Assembly (NCBI RefSeq): GCF_029714425.1
Contig: NZ_CP121668.1
Span: 1,881,501-1,945,500, forward strand
Source: Bradyrhizobium sp. CB2312
Lineage (GTDB): Bacteria; Pseudomonadota; Alphaproteobacteria; Rhizobiales; Xanthobacteraceae
Length of the DNA: 64,000 nucleotides
Direction: 5' to 3'
Shown here piece after piece: positions 43,277 through 52,782 of the stretch. Made by a program: the position numbers and the translations under genes. The stretch's first letter is position 1, and every line of letters begins with the position of its first letter. Under the pieces are notes generated by a model, which was not told the origin of the DNA, did not search any database, and saw only the letters and a program-made list of their open reading frames with translations.

Positions 43277-43539
43277 GTGACGCCGGACGATCACCACTTC
43301 GTCGTCTGCGGCAGGCTCTGGCGAATGGCAAATCCCATCTCGACGAGGTTACGCGAGATCATCTCGTCGGCCGTCTAATGGCGGCCCGGCGGGTCGGTGT
43401 GCGCGCCAGGAAGGCGGCCGACCGCGAGGCCGAAGTAACGGTGCATAGGACCGAGGACGAGGCTAAGCAGGCGCTCGGGGAGCGCGGTCCGGCATGGCGG
43501 GACGGCGGCTCGCCGGCTCTCGATTGCTCTGCAAAGTAG
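43277..43539 (+). pseudogene. Small conserved rhizobial protein with a one-base deletion
   Basis: A GTG at 43277 opens a frame reading TPDDHHFVVCGRLWRMANP. Around 43331-43336 (AATCCC) the sense continues in another frame, as HLDEVTRDHLVGRLMAARR and on to ALGERGPAWRDGGSPAL, ending at the TAG at 43537-43539. The two halves fit one small protein family known from rhizobial end-joining regions, so a single missing base breaks the gene. The TAG overlaps the ribosome-binding site of the NUDIX gene. Confidence 0.6.
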
Positions 43540-43546
43540 GAGCGAT

Positions 43547-44050
43547 ATGGCTGCGGTGAAAAAGACTTCCAGGAGATCGACCTTGAGCGCGGGCATTCTC
43601 GCATACCGCAAGGGCGCTCGGGGGCTCGAGGTTCTGCTCGTTCACCCCGGCGGTCCGTTCTGGCGTAAGAAGGATGATGGCGCATGGTCCATTCCAAAGG
43701 GCGAAATCGAGGCCAATGATGCTCCGGAGAATGTCGCTCGACGCGAGTTTGCCGAAGAACTCGGCCCGAGCGCTTCGATAGGCCCACTTAAGGCGCTGGG
43801 GGAAGTCCGACAGCGAGGTGGGAAGCGGGTCATCGCATTCGCCGGCAAGGGCCACTTTGATCCGGCAGCGCTGACCAGCAATACGTTCGATATCGAATGG
43901 CCGCCCCGAAGCGGTCGACAGCAGAGCTTTCCCGAAGTCGACCGCGCGGAATGGTTTGATATCGAGCTCGCGCGGACCAAGCTGCTCTCCGCTCAGGTAG
44001 AGTTCCTCGATCGTCTTTTGGCGATCGCAGTCGAGAGTGCCGGGAAATGA
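43547..44050 (+). CDS. NUDIX hydrolase-like protein
   Basis: Product of 167 residues with a Nudix box at GEIEANDAPENVARREFAEELG (Gly, then Glu, then REFxEELG) and the expected aromatic before it (KDDGAWSIPKGE). Nudix enzymes hydrolyse nucleoside diphosphates linked to other groups; the box residues that bind metal are all present. AGGAGC lies five bases before the ATG. The gene overlaps the phosphoesterase gene by four bases, so the two are coupled. Association with Ku and ligase suggests nucleotide or end cleaning, an inference from neighbourhood only. Confidence 0.9.
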   Translation: MAAVKKTSRRSTLSAGILAYRKGARGLEVLLVHPGGPFWRKKDDGAWSIPKGEIEANDAPENVARREFAEELGPSASIGPLKALGEVRQRGGKRVIAFAGKGHFDPAALTSNTFDIEWPPRSGRQQSFPEVDRAEWFDIELARTKLLSAQVEFLDRLLAIAVESAGK

Positions 44051-44511
44051 TGTTCAGGATTGGAATCATTTCGGACACGCACGGTCTGTTGAGGACCGAG
44101 GCGGAACGAGGCCTGACGGGCGTCGATCACATCATCCATGCCGGCGACATCGGGCGCCCCGAGATCGTCGACGCGCTTCGCCGAATCGCCCCCGTCACGG
44201 CCATTCGTGGAAACGTGGACAGTGGCGAATGGGCTCGCGACTACCCCGACACGAACCTTGTGCGCCTGGCGGGAAAGTCGATCTACGTTCTGCACGACTT
44301 GAAGACCCTGAAGGCTGACCCCGGCGCCGGCATCGACGTCATCGTCTCCGGGCATTCCCACCTGCCGAAGATCGACACGGTCGGTGGCGTTCTCTATCTG
44401 AATCCCGGCAGCGCTGGACCCCGGCGTTTCAAGCTGCCGATCACGCTTGCGACGCTCGAACTCACGCCTGACGGCGTGCGACCAGAAATCCACGACCTTG
44501 GAGGCGACTGA
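44047..44511 (+). CDS. Metallophosphoesterase (YfcE/MJ0936-like)
   Basis: Product of 154 residues with the calcineurin-like motifs in order: ISDTHG (Asp, His), HAGDIG (Asp), IRGNVDSG (Asn), and SGHSHLPKID (His). A full set of two-metal ligands is therefore seen. Small members of this family are phosphodiesterases with broad substrates. It overlaps the NUDIX gene through ATGA, and both point at the ligase gene, which converges on them. Confidence 0.93.
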   Translation: MMFRIGIISDTHGLLRTEAERGLTGVDHIIHAGDIGRPEIVDALRRIAPVTAIRGNVDSGEWARDYPDTNLVRLAGKSIYVLHDLKTLKADPGAGIDVIVSGHSHLPKIDTVGGVLYLNPGSAGPRRFKLPITLATLELTPDGVRPEIHDLGGD

Positions 44512-44586
44512 CTGCCCACTGCGGAGGGCTGGAGGAGGCGAGTGCGTCAATCCTTCCGTTTGCCGGGTTACGCCCGGAGGGAAGCG

Positions 44587-45527
44587 CTATTTGCGCGGAC
44601 GTTCTCGCTCGCGCACGACCTCCTTCGCCCGCTTGTCGGACCTGAGCCCAAGGTAGACGGGCTGGCGCAGTTCGCCCTTGCTCGTCCACTCCGCAAATTT
44701 GACCTCGGCAACCAACGAGGGCCTGACCCAGGTCGTGGCGGCCTCGTCCTTCACTTTGGCGAGGAAGGGTGATTTAGGGGTCGCCAGCTTCACGAGCCTG
44801 GCATGGAGGTCTGCCAGAACCTTATGGCTGAAGCCCGTGCCGACATGACCGATATACCGCCATGCGTTGTCTTCCCGCACGGCGAGGACTAGGGCGCCGA
44901 AGTATGGCCTCGTGCGCTCGGCGCTGTGAAGCCCACGATCACCACTTCCTGCCGCTTTGATGTCTTGATCTTCAGCCAATCCGCCGTCCGGCTTCCGGAG
45001 GCATACGCGCTGTCGGCGCGCTTCGCCATGATGCCTTCCAGACCCTCGGCCTCGGCGAAAAATTTCGTGCCGTTCGCTTTGCGGTGACGGCTGAAGGCGA
45101 TCAGCCGGTGACGTGGCAGGATCGCTTTCAGCCGCTCCTTGCGCTCGAAAAGAGGCCGTTTGCGCAGGTCCTCTGCGTTCTGAAACATGAGATCGAAGGC
45201 GCAATACAGGAGCTTCGCTTCATGACGCAGCGCGTTTTGCAGCAGCTGAAAATGCGAGACGCCGTCCTTTCCGATCGCGACGAGCTCGCCGTCGATCACG
45301 GCGTCCCCCTTCACGCCCTCCAGCGCTTTGGCGACCTCGATATAGCTACGGCTGATGATCTTGCCATTGCGGCTGTCAAGCGCAACCTTGCCCCGGAGGA
45401 TTTCCGCGATCATCCGGAAGCCATCGTATTTATCCTCGAAAACCCAGCCGCGGTCATCGAACGGCGCGTCGGTGAGCGTAGCAAGCATTGGCTGTAGGCG
45501 TTTGGGCAGGGTCGACGTCCTGCTCAT
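44587..45527 (-). pseudogene. ATP-dependent DNA ligase (LigD ligase domain), frameshifted
   Basis: The first part (45527 down to about 44925) encodes the adenylation domain: catalytic Lys in VFEDKYDGFRM, then VIDGELVAIG and EGLEGIMAKRADSAY. After KRQEVVIVGFTAP the frame changes; ERTRPYFGALVLAVREDNAW follows one base out of phase and carries the OB-fold domain to the end at 44587. The break is a one-base deletion at GCGCCGAGC near 44915-44925. A ligase-only enzyme of about 310 residues would pair with Ku, as in some Rhizobiales. A sequencing error or frameshift recoding cannot be excluded. If real, this end-joining pair lacks its ligase. Confidence 0.85.
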
Positions 45528-45771
45528 TCAAGGGCCAATCCTTCAGAGCGTGTTGCGTAATGCATGGACGGCACCTTATCGCTCGAGGTGGCCGGGGCCG
45601 GTTCGATGAAGCCGGGGAGAAGCGCCTTGACATCGATAGCCGCCGGCCTTTTACGCTGAAACGCCACTAAAGAACTCCACGCTACAGCCGATTCAAATTG
45701 GCGGAGTTCGAATCGTTCCGGAACCTGCGAATCCTTGTCGCGTTTTCTTCGATGTCACGCAGGAGGCACCG

Positions 45772-45960
45772 ATGGCGGTAGCGAAGAAGAGCAAGACGGC
45801 GCGCGGACGAAAACAGGACCGGACGCTGGTGGCCGGTGGACAAGACTACGAAGTGCGGTACGAGGCGAAGAAGACAGGAAAGTCGGCACGCGCGGTGAAA
45901 AAAGCAGTCAAAAAGGTCGGCACTTCGCGCAAGCGTGTGGAGAAACGGCTGGGCCGCTGA
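45772..45960 (+). CDS. DUF3606 domain-containing protein
   Basis: Product of 62 residues, very basic. The segment AGGQDYEVRYEAKKTGKSAR followed by AVKKAVKKVGTSRKRVEKRL is the DUF3606 pattern, found in small proteins abundant in Rhizobiales. AGGAGG precedes the ATG by six bases. The fold resembles a short helical hairpin; DNA or RNA binding is conceivable from charge but not shown. Confidence 0.85.
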   Translation: MAVAKKSKTARGRKQDRTLVAGGQDYEVRYEAKKTGKSARAVKKAVKKVGTSRKRVEKRLGR

Positions 45961-46002
45961 GTCGGAGCGACGGGCTGGCGTCCGAGGGTGGCGGCGATCC
46001 TT

Positions 46003-46266
46003 CTAGTCGGAGGGGCATTCAGGGCAGGTATCACCGATCGAGTCCAGAACGTCGCGAACCGCGGCCTCCGCTGTCTGACGGGATACGCCTTCCGGCAGGT
46101 CTCGACGGGCGATGTCGAAGGCCCGCTCTCGGGCATGCGGATCGGCGCGGTCCTGCATCCAGCCATGCTCCTCGCACTCGCGGATGGCGCCGGCTTCGTG
46201 CAGCACGTTGATCGCCCAACCGCGCAGGGTGCGGATCGCCGGCCGTCTCTGCTTGGTCATCAGCAT
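46003..46266 (-). CDS. Hypothetical protein
   Basis: Product of 87 residues, starting MLMTKQRRPAIRTLRGWAIN. Helical with conserved-looking features: two late cysteines in IGDTCPECPSD and an Arg-rich centre (RERAFDIARRDLP). Longer readings extend into sequence unrelated to it. An AGGG-type site lies before the ATG. It resembles small helical proteins common in Bradyrhizobium relatives, with no known role. Confidence 0.6.
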   Translation of the reverse strand: MLMTKQRRPAIRTLRGWAINVLHEAGAIRECEEHGWMQDRADPHARERAFDIARRDLPEGVSRQTAEAAVRDVLDSIGDTCPECPSD

Positions 46267-46517
46267 TGAAAGAATCACCCTCGCTGAGACGAATCGTTTA
46301 GTCCCGCAGACGTTCCCCATCGCTAACACACGACTGGGATTCCGCATCGTGGGATCTCGTGGTCCTTCGAAGCCCGCATTTTCCAGCCGGCCAGGTGCCA
46401 GGGTGGGCGAGAACGAACTAAAGAAACCGTTTTCCGATACTTCAGACACCTTATCCGTTTTGCGAGTGCGGCTGTCGCCGCACCGGGCTCTCGTGAACCG
46501 AGCCGCGCAGCGTCTCG

Positions 46518-49074
46518 GTAGGGTAGGCGCGGGACACCTCGAAGAGGATATCCCTACGCCTCCCCCCAAACCGTGCGGGCACTTTTCAATGCACACGGCT
46601 TTCCGTACGCGCATGCTCTCGACCGGAGACGGCTGCACGGCATGACGGGCACAGGACAATGGTCTTGCGCCGCCAACCGGACCGTTTCCAGACCGTCAGC
46701 GATCCGCTTCGCAGGTCACCTAGGCGGCGGAGATGATGCATCTCGAATGGTCCTGTCGTATCGCTGCACGCTTCGCATTTGCGGGCGTTAAGTCGATCGA
46801 TCAGATCATTTGGGCGTTTGACCCACCACGCACCTGCCGTGACGTTGTCGATAGTCGGACTTGTCCAGTAGGCTCGGGTGAGATGCTTCAGTCTCCACAG
46901 CTTGATGCTGCGAAGCTTACCACGGACCACGGAGCTAACCTCGTAGTCCGTGCCTTTCCACAGCCGCGCCATGGTTTTTGCTCTCGTCGTCCGATGTCGC
47001 ATCGCCAGCGTCTTCACAAGACTGCGGAACACGACAAGCTCCAGCAATCCCAAGGCGCTCTTGATGTCGTCGGCAAACGAATGGTAGTTCGCAAACCCAC
47101 GGAACTCTGAGTTATAGGCGAGGACGGTTGCAACGTCGCTGGTTACCAGGAACTGCTCGCGCGGACTGCCGGTCTTCTTGGCGAGATCGCCATAGCCGTG
47201 TTGCTTGCAGAACTTGGTGACTTCCTTGCGCGGCACCCGCAGGCTGACATTGCCGGTGGTCGGCCGACGCATCACACGCCATGTCCGTCCAGCCGGTCCT
47301 TTGCGGCTGGATTTTCGTCCAGCCCCGTAGGATGTGTATGTCGAGACGCGATAGCTCAAGAAGGTCACTCCCTTTGAAGCGGCGTGAACCCCACTTTTCT
47401 CGGGCGACACGGCGAGCTTCAAGGTCTCCGTCATGAATCGTTCGACGCAGGCCATGATCTCACACGCTTCCCGCTTGCTCCCGATCACGCCGATGAGGAA
47501 GTCGTCGGCATAGCGACAGTAGCGGAGCCTTTTGAAGTTGGGGTCCATCGGATCGACGGAAGGCACTTTCCGTCTCTCCTTATTGATGGCTTTGATCTCC
47601 GCAAATGCAGCATCGATCTCGGCCCGATCCGCGCCTGCGGCACGGAGCCGTTCAATCTTCCGGCGGAGACTGAGGACGCGCCGTTCCAGCGCCACGTAGC
47701 GCGGGAATGGACGTCGCTCACAGCCTTTGTCGAAGTTCGCCTTCATCATCTGCATGTGCTGGTCCAGCTCGTGCAGATAGATGTTGGCGAGCAAGGGCGA
47801 GACAACGCCGCCCTGCGGCGTGCCACTGTAAGTGCGTCCGTAGACCCAATCTTCCATGTAGCCTGCTTTGAGCATTCCTTCGATCAGACCGATGAACCTA
47901 TCGTCATCGATCCGCTTCCTTAGAAGCCCAAGCAGGATGTCATGGTCGATGTTGTCGAAGAACCCACGCACATCCACTTCGACCAGCCACTTGCAGCCCG
48001 TCCAACTCTTCTTGATGAGCTTGAGTGCGGTATGACAGGATCGCCCCGGGCGGAACCCATGTGATTCATTGAGGAACACAGGTTCATAGATCGCTTCGAG
48101 TAGAATCCTGACCGCCTCCTGAACGAGCCGGTCTTCCACCGTGGGGATACCCAGCGGTCGTGTCTTGCCGTTGTCCTTCGGGATATAAACCCGCCGGACC
48201 GGCCGGAAGCGATAAGTGCCATCTGCCACGCGCCTGGCGATGTCGGCGAGCTTCTCCAGCGACATGCCGTCGAAGGTCTTGCCATCTACACCAGGCGTCA
48301 GGGCTCCCTTGTTGCGGGAGACCTTTTCGTAGGCCCACTCGAAGAGATGCGGACATCTCATCAGGCGGTGAAGGCCATTTACGCGCTTACCCGACCGCGA
48401 CAAAGTCGGCAGTGATTCAATTCTTCTCTGGATGGTAACGGCCTGCATCAGCAGAACCTTTCCGTCGAAGAATCTCTTCTACGCATACTGCACATGCCGT
48501 TATTCGCGGCATCGTCCTTCCCCGATCGGAGGCGCTTTCGGTCCGGTCGCCCGGCCTTATACGCATGATCGTCCGCCTCGCGGCGGCTGTCCCGGCCATT
48601 ACGCCGGGCATTTGGGTACTATGACGGCTCCGTCGCCATACAGGTCCTCGAAAGAACCTGTTGTAGGCGATCCCGTAGTTACGTGTGTGGGGAGTCGCGG
48701 TGTGTTTAGGTGTCCCATTCGTCTCCTTGACCCACGGATGGTGGTCGTCCCACGCGGACTGGTGGCAATTCGCACTGGCCGGTGCGATCCGCCCCGCGCG
48801 GCGTAGCGTGTCAGCCGCGTTCGCTACTGCCAGCCCTTTGGCGACTGGAAACTGGGATTCAGGCAATACAGCTTTCACCATGCACACCTTACTCTGTGCT
48901 CTCCACCGGGCTGCGGCGCCCGATTTCGAGACGTTTCCCGGCATGCTCTGGTCCCGTTCCTCTTTCGAGGTCTCAGTCGTTTCCGACACCGGTAAGCCGG
49001 GTAAGTAAGAGCCCAACCAGCAGGCTCCATTCTTTCGAACACTCCCTTCTTCTTCACGCCACAACGGCGCACAC
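46518..49074 (-). mobile_element. Group II intron
   Basis: On the minus strand the element begins near 49074 with GTGTGCG, a typical group II intron 5' end, and runs through a structured 600-base domain I region to the maturase gene. Near the 3' end, 46575-46615, lies a domain V-like hairpin, AGCCGTGTGC...GCACGGTTT, and after it a stem with CTACCCTAC that serves as domain VI, ending in AC near 46518. The exact 3' boundary is approximate. The flanking exons do not read as one gene, so the intron seems to sit in non-coding island DNA. Confidence 0.75.
46586..48448 (-). CDS. ltrA: Group II intron reverse transcriptase/maturase
   Basis: Product of 620 residues. The reverse transcriptase domain has the motifs [51 protein letters not shown] and the catalytic RYADDFLIG near residue 314. 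The maturase (X) domain follows, and the C-terminus carries an HNH endonuclease with zinc cysteines: [19 protein letters not shown] and LCPSC. All parts are present, so mobility by retrohoming is possible. Encoded within domain IV of the intron on the minus strand. Confidence 0.95.
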   Translation of the reverse strand: MQAVTIQRRIESLPTLSRSGKRVNGLHRLMRCPHLFEWAYEKVSRNKGALTPGVDGKTFDGMSLEKLADIARRVADGTYRFRPVRRVYIPKDNGKTRPLGIPTVEDRLVQEAVRILLEAIYEPVFLNESHGFRPGRSCHTALKLIKKSWTGCKWLVEVDVRGFFDNIDHDILLGLLRKRIDDDRFIGLIEGMLKAGYMEDWVYGRTYSGTPQGGVVSPLLANIYLHELDQHMQMMKANFDKGCERRPFPRYVALERRVLSLRRKIERLRAAGADRAEIDAAFAEIKAINKERRKVPSVDPMDPNFKRLRYCRYADDFLIGVIGSKREACEIMACVERFMTETLKLAVSPEKSGVHAASKGVTFLSYRVSTYTSYGAGRKSSRKGPAGRTWRVMRRPTTGNVSLRVPRKEVTKFCKQHGYGDLAKKTGSPREQFLVTSDVATVLAYNSEFRGFANYHSFADDIKSALGLLELVVFRSLVKTLAMRHRTTRAKTMARLWKGTDYEVSSVVRGKLRSIKLWRLKHLTRAYWTSPTIDNVTAGAWWVKRPNDLIDRLNARKCEACSDTTGPFEMHHLRRLGDLRSGSLTVWKRSGWRRKTIVLCPSCRAAVSGREHARTESRVH

Positions 49075-49361
49075 CTTGCGGCTTCGATCCCTCGCGCTAG
49101 AGCTTTGGTGTTCCTCGCCGGGGGCACTCGGGCAAGGGGCTCGCCTGCGGCGATCGCTATCACTGCCCCGTTCCCGGGTGCCGCTATTGAACCGGTCTCG
49201 TCGCTGCACTCGGACCCGCGTGCCCCTTCGGGTCGCTATGCTCACGCTCTCCGGGTGCCATTTTCCGTTGAAGCGATGCGCCTCTGGCGCACGCTTGATC
49301 GGGCCTGCGGCCCAGGGAGATGAAGGGGCTGAGAGTAAGAGTGCAGGCTGGGTTTTTCCGT

Positions 49362-49401
49362 GACGGGTTACAAGCTGCGAGAGAGGCTCGCGGCGCCCGT
49401 C
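49362..49401 (+). promoter_or_regulatory. Leader hairpin before ardC
   Basis: GACGGG (49362-49367) pairs with CCCGTC (49396-49401) around a 28-base loop that contains AAGC and GAGAGAGG. The last arm is 13 bases before the start codon. The parB leader has the same arms and the same loop features, so a shared regulatory leader is likely. Confidence 0.55.
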
Positions 49402-49414
49402 GCGGAGACCCGCG

Positions 49415-50377
49415 ATGTCAAACCCTACTGCGTGCGCGCGCGACGGCCAGGACCGGGCAAACCTCTATAACGAAATCACCGATAAAATCATTGCCGAGCT
49501 TGAGGCCGGGCGCGTCCCATGGGTTCAGCCCTGGGGTACGGCCGCGGCGAACGCGCCGCTGGCCATGCCGAAAAACGCATTGACGACCCGGCAATACAGC
49601 GGCGTCAACATCCTCCTCCTTTGGCAAGCGGCAATCGAACGCGGATTTAGCGGTCAAACTTGGCTCACCTTCCGTCAGGCGCTCTCGCTTGGCGGCCATG
49701 TTCGCAAGGGAGAGCGTGGCACCACTGTTGTCTACGCTGATCGTTTCGTGCCGAATGACGAAAAGCGACGCGCCGCTGAGACCGGCGAAGACGCGCAGGC
49801 AATTCCATTCCTCAAACGATTTACCGTTTTCAACACCGATCAGTGTCGGGAACTGCCCGATGGTATCGCGGCCGCCGCGCCGCCGCCGTCCGCTGGCCTC
49901 ATCGAACCCACGGTCGACGCCCTGATCAAGGCTAGCGGAATTCCGTTCCGGATCGGTGGAGATCGCGCATTCTATGCAACAACCGAAGACTATGTTCAGG
50001 TCCCGCCGCCGCAGGCCTATTTCGAGCCCATCAACTGGCACCGCACGGCACTGCATGAACTCGGTCATGCCACTGGGCATCCCTCGCGCCTTAAGCGCGA
50101 CCAGAGTGGATCCTACGGTACGAAGAAATATGCCTTCGAAGAACTGGTCGCTGAGTTGAGCTCCGCGTTCAGCTGCGCGTCGCTCGGGATCGTCCCGACC
50201 GTGCGCCACGCCGACTATATCGGCTCCTGGCTCGAAGTCCTGCGCGAAGACAATCGGGCCATCGTGCGTGCCGCCTCGCAGGCGAGCAAGGCCGCAGACT
50301 ATTTGCTCGACTTCGTTCCAGGGTCCATTCAGCCCGCGTTGCTGGACACGGTTGTTGCCGGTCACAAGGCTGCGTGA
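49415..50377 (+). CDS. ArdC-like antirestriction protein
   Basis: Product of 320 residues with a single-stranded-DNA-binding N-terminal domain (NLYNEITDKIIAELEAGRVP, then WLTFRQALSLGGHVRKGERG) and a zincin-like C-terminal domain bearing HELGHATGH, with a downstream glutamate in FEELVAELSSAF. ArdC proteins ride on conjugative elements and protect incoming DNA. The gene opens the mobile-element backbone here, shortly after the group II intron, and is followed by parB. Complete. Confidence 0.92.
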   Translation: MSNPTACARDGQDRANLYNEITDKIIAELEAGRVPWVQPWGTAAANAPLAMPKNALTTRQYSGVNILLLWQAAIERGFSGQTWLTFRQALSLGGHVRKGERGTTVVYADRFVPNDEKRRAAETGEDAQAIPFLKRFTVFNTDQCRELPDGIAAAAPPPSAGLIEPTVDALIKASGIPFRIGGDRAFYATTEDYVQVPPPQAYFEPINWHRTALHELGHATGHPSRLKRDQSGSYGTKKYAFEELVAELSSAFSCASLGIVPTVRHADYIGSWLEVLREDNRAIVRAASQASKAADYLLDFVPGSIQPALLDTVVAGHKAA

Positions 50378-50426
50378 TGCTCGGCCTCGTGGCCGCGCGA
50401 GAGTGAGAGGAGGTGAGCCTGTTCGC

Positions 50427-50467
50427 GACGGGTTGGAAGCCGAGAGAGAGTCTTTCGGCCGCCCGTC
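50427..50467 (+). promoter_or_regulatory. Leader hairpin before parB
   Basis: GACGGG (50427-50432) pairs with CCCGTC (50462-50467). The loop carries GGAAGCCGAGAGAGAG, resembling the loop before ardC. The final arm lies 13 bases before the ATG, the same distance as at ardC. Confidence 0.55.
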
Positions 50468-50480
50468 GTGGAGAGCCAAA

Positions 50481-52598
50481 ATGACGAAAGCCGTACAAAA
50501 AATCACGCTGTCGCCTTCCCGGGACATTCCGTTCAACAAGCTCGTACTCAGCCAGTCGAACGTTCGTCGCGTTAAGGCCGGTGTCTCGATCGAGCAGCTC
50601 GCCGAGAGCATCGCGCAGCGTACGCTTCTGCAAAGCCTGAGTGTCCGGGCCGTTGTTGATGCAGATGGCAACGAGACCGGCATGTTCGAGGTGCCGGCGG
50701 GCGGCAGGCGCTATCGCGCTCTGGAACTCCTGGTGAAACAGAAGCGGATGTCCAAGACGCAGGCGGTGCCGTGCGTCGTTCGCGAAGGGGGCATCGCTGA
50801 GGACGATTCGGTGGCGGAGAACGACGAGCGGGTGGGCCTGCATCCGCTCGATCAGTTTCGGGCCTTCCAGATGCTCCGCGATCTCGGCATGAGCGAGGAA
50901 GACATTGCCGCGCGCCATTTCGTAAACTCCGCGATCGTCAAGCAGCGCCTGCGCCTGGCGTCGGTCTCGCCGCAGTTGCATGACGTCTACGCCGAGGACG
51001 GCATGACGCTTGAGCAGCTCATGGCGTTCTCAGTCACTGCGGATCACGCCCGCCAAGAGCAAGTCTGGGACAACGTCAGCCGCTCCGGATATGACGAGCC
51101 ATACCAGATCCGGCGCTTTCTCACCGAGAACACCGTGCGCGGGTCCGATCGCCGGGCCCAGTTTGTGGGCCTCGATGCTTATCAGCGCGCGGGTGGCGGC
51201 GTTCTGCGGGATCTGTTCGAGCACGACGACGGCGGCTGGCTTCAAGACATCGTGTTGCTCGACCGCCTCGTAACGGAAAAGCTCAAAGCCGAAGCTGAGA
51301 CGATTGCTGCCGAAGGCTGGAAGTGGATTTCAGTCGCCGTAGAGTTCTCCTACGGTCACGCTCAAGGCCTGCGAGAAATCGAGGGCAAACCTGTCGATCT
51401 CTCGCCTGAGGAACAGGCCACCATCGATGCCCTGAATGCCGAGCAGGCCAAGCTTGAAACCGATTACCAGGATGCCGACGAATTGCCCGAAGAGGTCGAT
51501 CAGCGTCTAGGCGAAATCGAGTCGGCGCTGGCGGCGTTCGAAGATCGGCCGATGCTCTTCGATCCGACCGAGATCGCCCGAGCTGGTGTCTTCATCAGCA
51601 TCGATTCCGAAGGACGCCTTTCGGTGGACCGGGGTTACGTCCGTCCAGAGGACGAGGCGCCAGTAAATGATCCTGATGTCGGGCAGGGCGCCGATGCGTC
51701 GTCGACCGAAGGTCAAGAAGAGAGCCCTTCCGCCCAGCGCACCGTGATCGCGGTCGCAGGTGGCGTTCCTGATGCCGAAGAGGATGATGAGGACACGGCC
51801 AAACCTCTGCCGGATCGGCTCATCACCGAGCTGACGGCGCATCGCACGCTGGCGTTGCGGGATGCGCTGGCAGAAAATCCCGCGATCGCATTCCAGGCGG
51901 TGTTGCATAACTTCGTGCTGACGGCCTTTTATCGGTTCGCATCGTCCGGGAGCTGTCTGGAGATCGGCCTTCGTACACCGACCTTTCCCGCTCAAGCTCC
52001 GGGGCTGCGAGAAAGCGGCTCAGCCAAGGCCGTCGAGACGCGGCATGAGGCGTGGAAGGCACGGTTGCCGAAGAGCGAGAACGATCTCTGGGATGCGCTG
52101 ACGGCTCTCGATGGTGGTGCACAGGCATCGCTGTTCGCCCACTGCGCGTCATTCGCGGTCAACGCCGTCTATGAACCGGCCAACCGCTACAACCAGGGCC
52201 GTGTCTCCGCTCACGGCGTCCGCACGCGTCTTGACCAGGCTGATGTGCTTGCGCGCGCAGTCGGGCTTGACATGGTACAGGCTGGCTGGCGACCGACCGT
52301 CGACAACTATCTGGGCCGGGTCACCAAGCCGCGAATTCTGGAGGCGGTGCGGGAAGCCAAGGGCGAGTCGTCGGCACAGCTGATCGACCATCTGAAGAAG
52401 GCTGAGATGGCCAAGGAGGCCGAGCGTCTACTCGATGGCTCGGGCTGGCTGCCGGAGCCGCTGCGCCTCGTCGATCCCGATGCGGCGCCAGTGGCGCAGG
52501 AGGGCGAAGCGGGCCCGCTGCCCGAATTCCTCGCCGACGAGGAGGATTCGGAAAACGTCAGCGAAGATGATCCGCAACAGCTCGACGCGGCTGAGTGA
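50481..52598 (+). CDS. parB: ParB/RepB/Spo0J-type protein
   Basis: Product of 705 residues, much longer than chromosomal ParB (about 300). The N-terminal 200 residues hold the ParB nuclease-like/CTPase domain (QSNVRRVKAGVSIEQLAESI, then VPAGGRRYRALELL) and a helix-turn-helix (MSEEDIAARHFVNSAIVKQR). The remaining 450 residues include coiled coil and acidic stretches (EEDDEDTAKPLP) and a C-terminal DNA-binding-like region. Long ParB proteins of this type mark alphaproteobacterial plasmids and integrative elements. Preceded by the hairpin leader, followed by a strong terminator. It may act in partition or in gene regulation of the element. Confidence 0.85.
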   Translation: MTKAVQKITLSPSRDIPFNKLVLSQSNVRRVKAGVSIEQLAESIAQRTLLQSLSVRAVVDADGNETGMFEVPAGGRRYRALELLVKQKRMSKTQAVPCVVREGGIAEDDSVAENDERVGLHPLDQFRAFQMLRDLGMSEEDIAARHFVNSAIVKQRLRLASVSPQLHDVYAEDGMTLEQLMAFSVTADHARQEQVWDNVSRSGYDEPYQIRRFLTENTVRGSDRRAQFVGLDAYQRAGGGVLRDLFEHDDGGWLQDIVLLDRLVTEKLKAEAETIAAEGWKWISVAVEFSYGHAQGLREIEGKPVDLSPEEQATIDALNAEQAKLETDYQDADELPEEVDQRLGEIESALAAFEDRPMLFDPTEIARAGVFISIDSEGRLSVDRGYVRPEDEAPVNDPDVGQGADASSTEGQEESPSAQRTVIAVAGGVPDAEEDDEDTAKPLPDRLITELTAHRTLALRDALAENPAIAFQAVLHNFVLTAFYRFASSGSCLEIGLRTPTFPAQAPGLRESGSAKAVETRHEAWKARLPKSENDLWDALTALDGGAQASLFAHCASFAVNAVYEPANRYNQGRVSAHGVRTRLDQADVLARAVGLDMVQAGWRPTVDNYLGRVTKPRILEAVREAKGESSAQLIDHLKKAEMAKEAERLLDGSGWLPEPLRLVDPDAAPVAQEGEAGPLPEFLADEEDSENVSEDDPQQLDAAE

Positions 52599-52641
52599 CG
52601 TCCATAGAGCGGGATGGTTTCGGCCGTCCCGTGGTTGTTTG

Positions 52642-52672
52642 GGGACCAGTGCGCAGCGCTGGTCCCATTTTT
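52642..52672 (+). terminator. Rho-independent terminator after parB
   Basis: GGGACCAG (52642-52649) and CTGGTCCC (52659-52666) form a perfect eight-pair stem, with more pairs inside, followed by TTTTT at 52668-52672. Confidence 0.85.
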
Positions 52673-52782
52673 ATGGGCGAGGTCTGAGAGGGAGAGCCGG
52701 GCCGCGAAGGGTTTGAGCCGTCGAGGTCAGAGGAGAGCGCCTGACGGTTCGACCCCTTCCTGCTCTCTTGAGACATCCTGCC

